A stretch of 5,256 bases of DNA, taken from positions 1-5,256 of the forward strand of contig CATZTY010000093.1 in NCBI GenBank assembly GCA_958424475.1, written 5' to 3'. This DNA is from an uncultured Collinsella sp. GTDB taxonomy: Bacteria; Actinomycetota; Coriobacteriia; Coriobacteriales; Coriobacteriaceae. Below are positions 4,552-5,256 of this stretch, piece after piece; positions within the stretch are counted from its first letter, which is position 1; each line of letters opens with the position of its first letter. The notes below the pieces were generated by a model. It did no database searches, was not told the DNA's origin, and saw only the letters and a list, made by a program, of their open reading frames with translations. The translations under genes were made by a program, and so were the position numbers.

Positions 4552-5256
4552 CTACTCGACCGTTACAGTGATGTTCTCCCGATGCGCGCGGATGACATCC
4601 CAGCTAAAGTGCTCGGCCAGCTGCTCGGCAGAGCGCGGCGTGGTGTCCGGCGCGATGCCTGTTTGCCCGGCGAGCCATCCCAACAGTGCCTCAGGTGTGC
4701 CAAAGCGGGTGCGGAGCTCACCCAGGTCCAGATCGCGATCGCGCTTGGAAAGGCGGCGGCCGTCCGGCGACATGAGCAGCGGAATGTGCGCGTAGCGCGG
4801 TGTGGGCAGTCCCAGCAGATGTTGCAGATAGATCTGGCGCGACGTGGAACCAAGCAGGTCGCATCCGCGTACGATCTCGGTGACGCCCATGGCAGCGTCG
4901 TCGACCACCACGGCCAGCTGATAGGCAAACACGCCGTCGCTGCGGCGCACCAAAAAGTCGCCGCACTCGGTGGCGAGTGCCTCGCATTGGGCTCCGTACG
5001 TGCGGTCAACGAATTCGACCACATCGTCTGCGAGGTCGTCGACGGCGGGCACGCGCAGGCGCGTGGCCGGAGCACGCAGGATGCTGCGGCGGGCAACCTC
5101 CTCGGCAGAAAGGCCTCGGCAGGCGCCGCGGTAGATGGGCGTGCCGTCGCTCGCGTGCGGCGCGCTCGCGGCGTGGAGTTCGGCGCGCGTGCAAAAGCAG
5201 GGATAGGTGAGGCCGGCGTCTTGTAGCTGGCGCAGGGCGTCCTCGTACAAGTCCAG
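4552..5256 (-). CDS. gluQRS: Glutamyl-queuosine tRNA(Asp) synthetase (GluQ-RS), N-terminus cut by window edge
   Basis: An enzyme that activates glutamate and attaches it to queuosine at position 34 of tRNA(Asp), without needing a tRNA anticodon-binding domain. The visible 234 residues are the C-terminal three quarters of the class I core. They show the zinc-site pattern C20-F-C22 then Y42-x3-C46, the conserved VTEIVRGCDLLGSTSRQIYL block, PTPRYAHIPL, and the KMSKS-equivalent RRLSKRDRD. The protein ends soon after the catalytic domain, as in GluQ-RS and unlike full GluRS, which has about 470 residues. Roughly 60-75 residues with the first HIGH-type motif lie past the right edge. The frame is open to the last base and there is no real start in the window: a TTG at 5250 is internal, because LDLYEDALRQL is normal family sequence. 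Its presence implies the cell makes or salvages queuosine. The identification is strong. Confidence 0.94.
   Translation of the reverse strand: MDLYEDALRQLQDAGLTYPCFCTRAELHAASAPHASDGTPIYRGACRGLSAEEVARRSILRAPATRLRVPAVDDLADDVVEFVDRTYGAQCEALATECGDFLVRRSDGVFAYQLAVVVDDAAMGVTEIVRGCDLLGSTSRQIYLQHLLGLPTPRYAHIPLLMSPDGRRLSKRDRDLDLGELRTRFGTPEALLGWLAGQTGIAPDTTPRSAEQLAEHFSWDVIRAHRENITVTVE

Noticed and set aside
4130..4795. Plus-strand frame overlapping the phosphoesterase and GluQ-RS ends
   Set aside because: It overlaps two genes with full motif sets in other frames and has Arg/Ser/Pro-rich low-complexity content.
4582..5226. Plus-strand frame of about 214 codons opposite GluQ-RS
   Set aside because: Shadow of a strongly identified synthetase gene; no domain or ribosome site.

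Overview
This is a GC-rich bacterial chromosomal window. Small tightly packed genes, a DUF4143 ATPase in a lower-GC island, and a mix of Firmicutes-like and actinobacterial-like families all fit a gut actinobacterium of the Coriobacteriia, such as Collinsella or a relative. That assignment is inference from gene style and composition; no rRNA or other marker gene is present.

Left part (1-1410, minus strand): a two-gene unit is read leftwards from a likely promoter at 1383-1410. The first gene encodes a membrane protein with an N-terminal UBA/TS-N-like helical domain and a DUF4342 region. After a 20-nt gap comes an OmpR/PhoB-type response regulator, cut by the left edge. A sensor kinase probably follows outside the window. 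The regulator has an unusually long Ala/Gly-rich linker between its receiver and DNA-binding domains.

Middle part (1411-3375): about 490 bases without a convincing gene, then a plus-strand AAA ATPase of the AAA_14 plus DUF4143 type. Its start is preceded by a near-perfect 29-nt direct repeat with a 40-bp period, which I read as a candidate operator. The gap also holds short dyads and a hydrophobic reading frame with a good Shine-Dalgarno sequence but an ATA where the start codon should be. The ATPase is clearly lower in GC than its neighbours and may be acquired. It is followed by a stretch with competing RNA pairings and a strong intrinsic terminator at 3333-3375.

Right part (3376-5256): a small two-helix membrane protein of unknown function and a calcineurin-like metallophosphoesterase lie on the plus strand. 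They converge, with only 15 bases between stop codons, on a minus-strand GluQ-RS gene (glutamyl-queuosine tRNA(Asp) synthetase). The GluQ-RS gene is cut at its N-terminus by the right edge.

The genes form at least three separate units (DUF4342/regulator, ATPase, small membrane protein/phosphoesterase) plus the partial tRNA-modification gene. Nothing here proves a complete new system. The most worthwhile leads are the ATPase with its repeated upstream boxes, the structured RNA before the small membrane protein, and the UBA-DUF4342/response-regulator pair.
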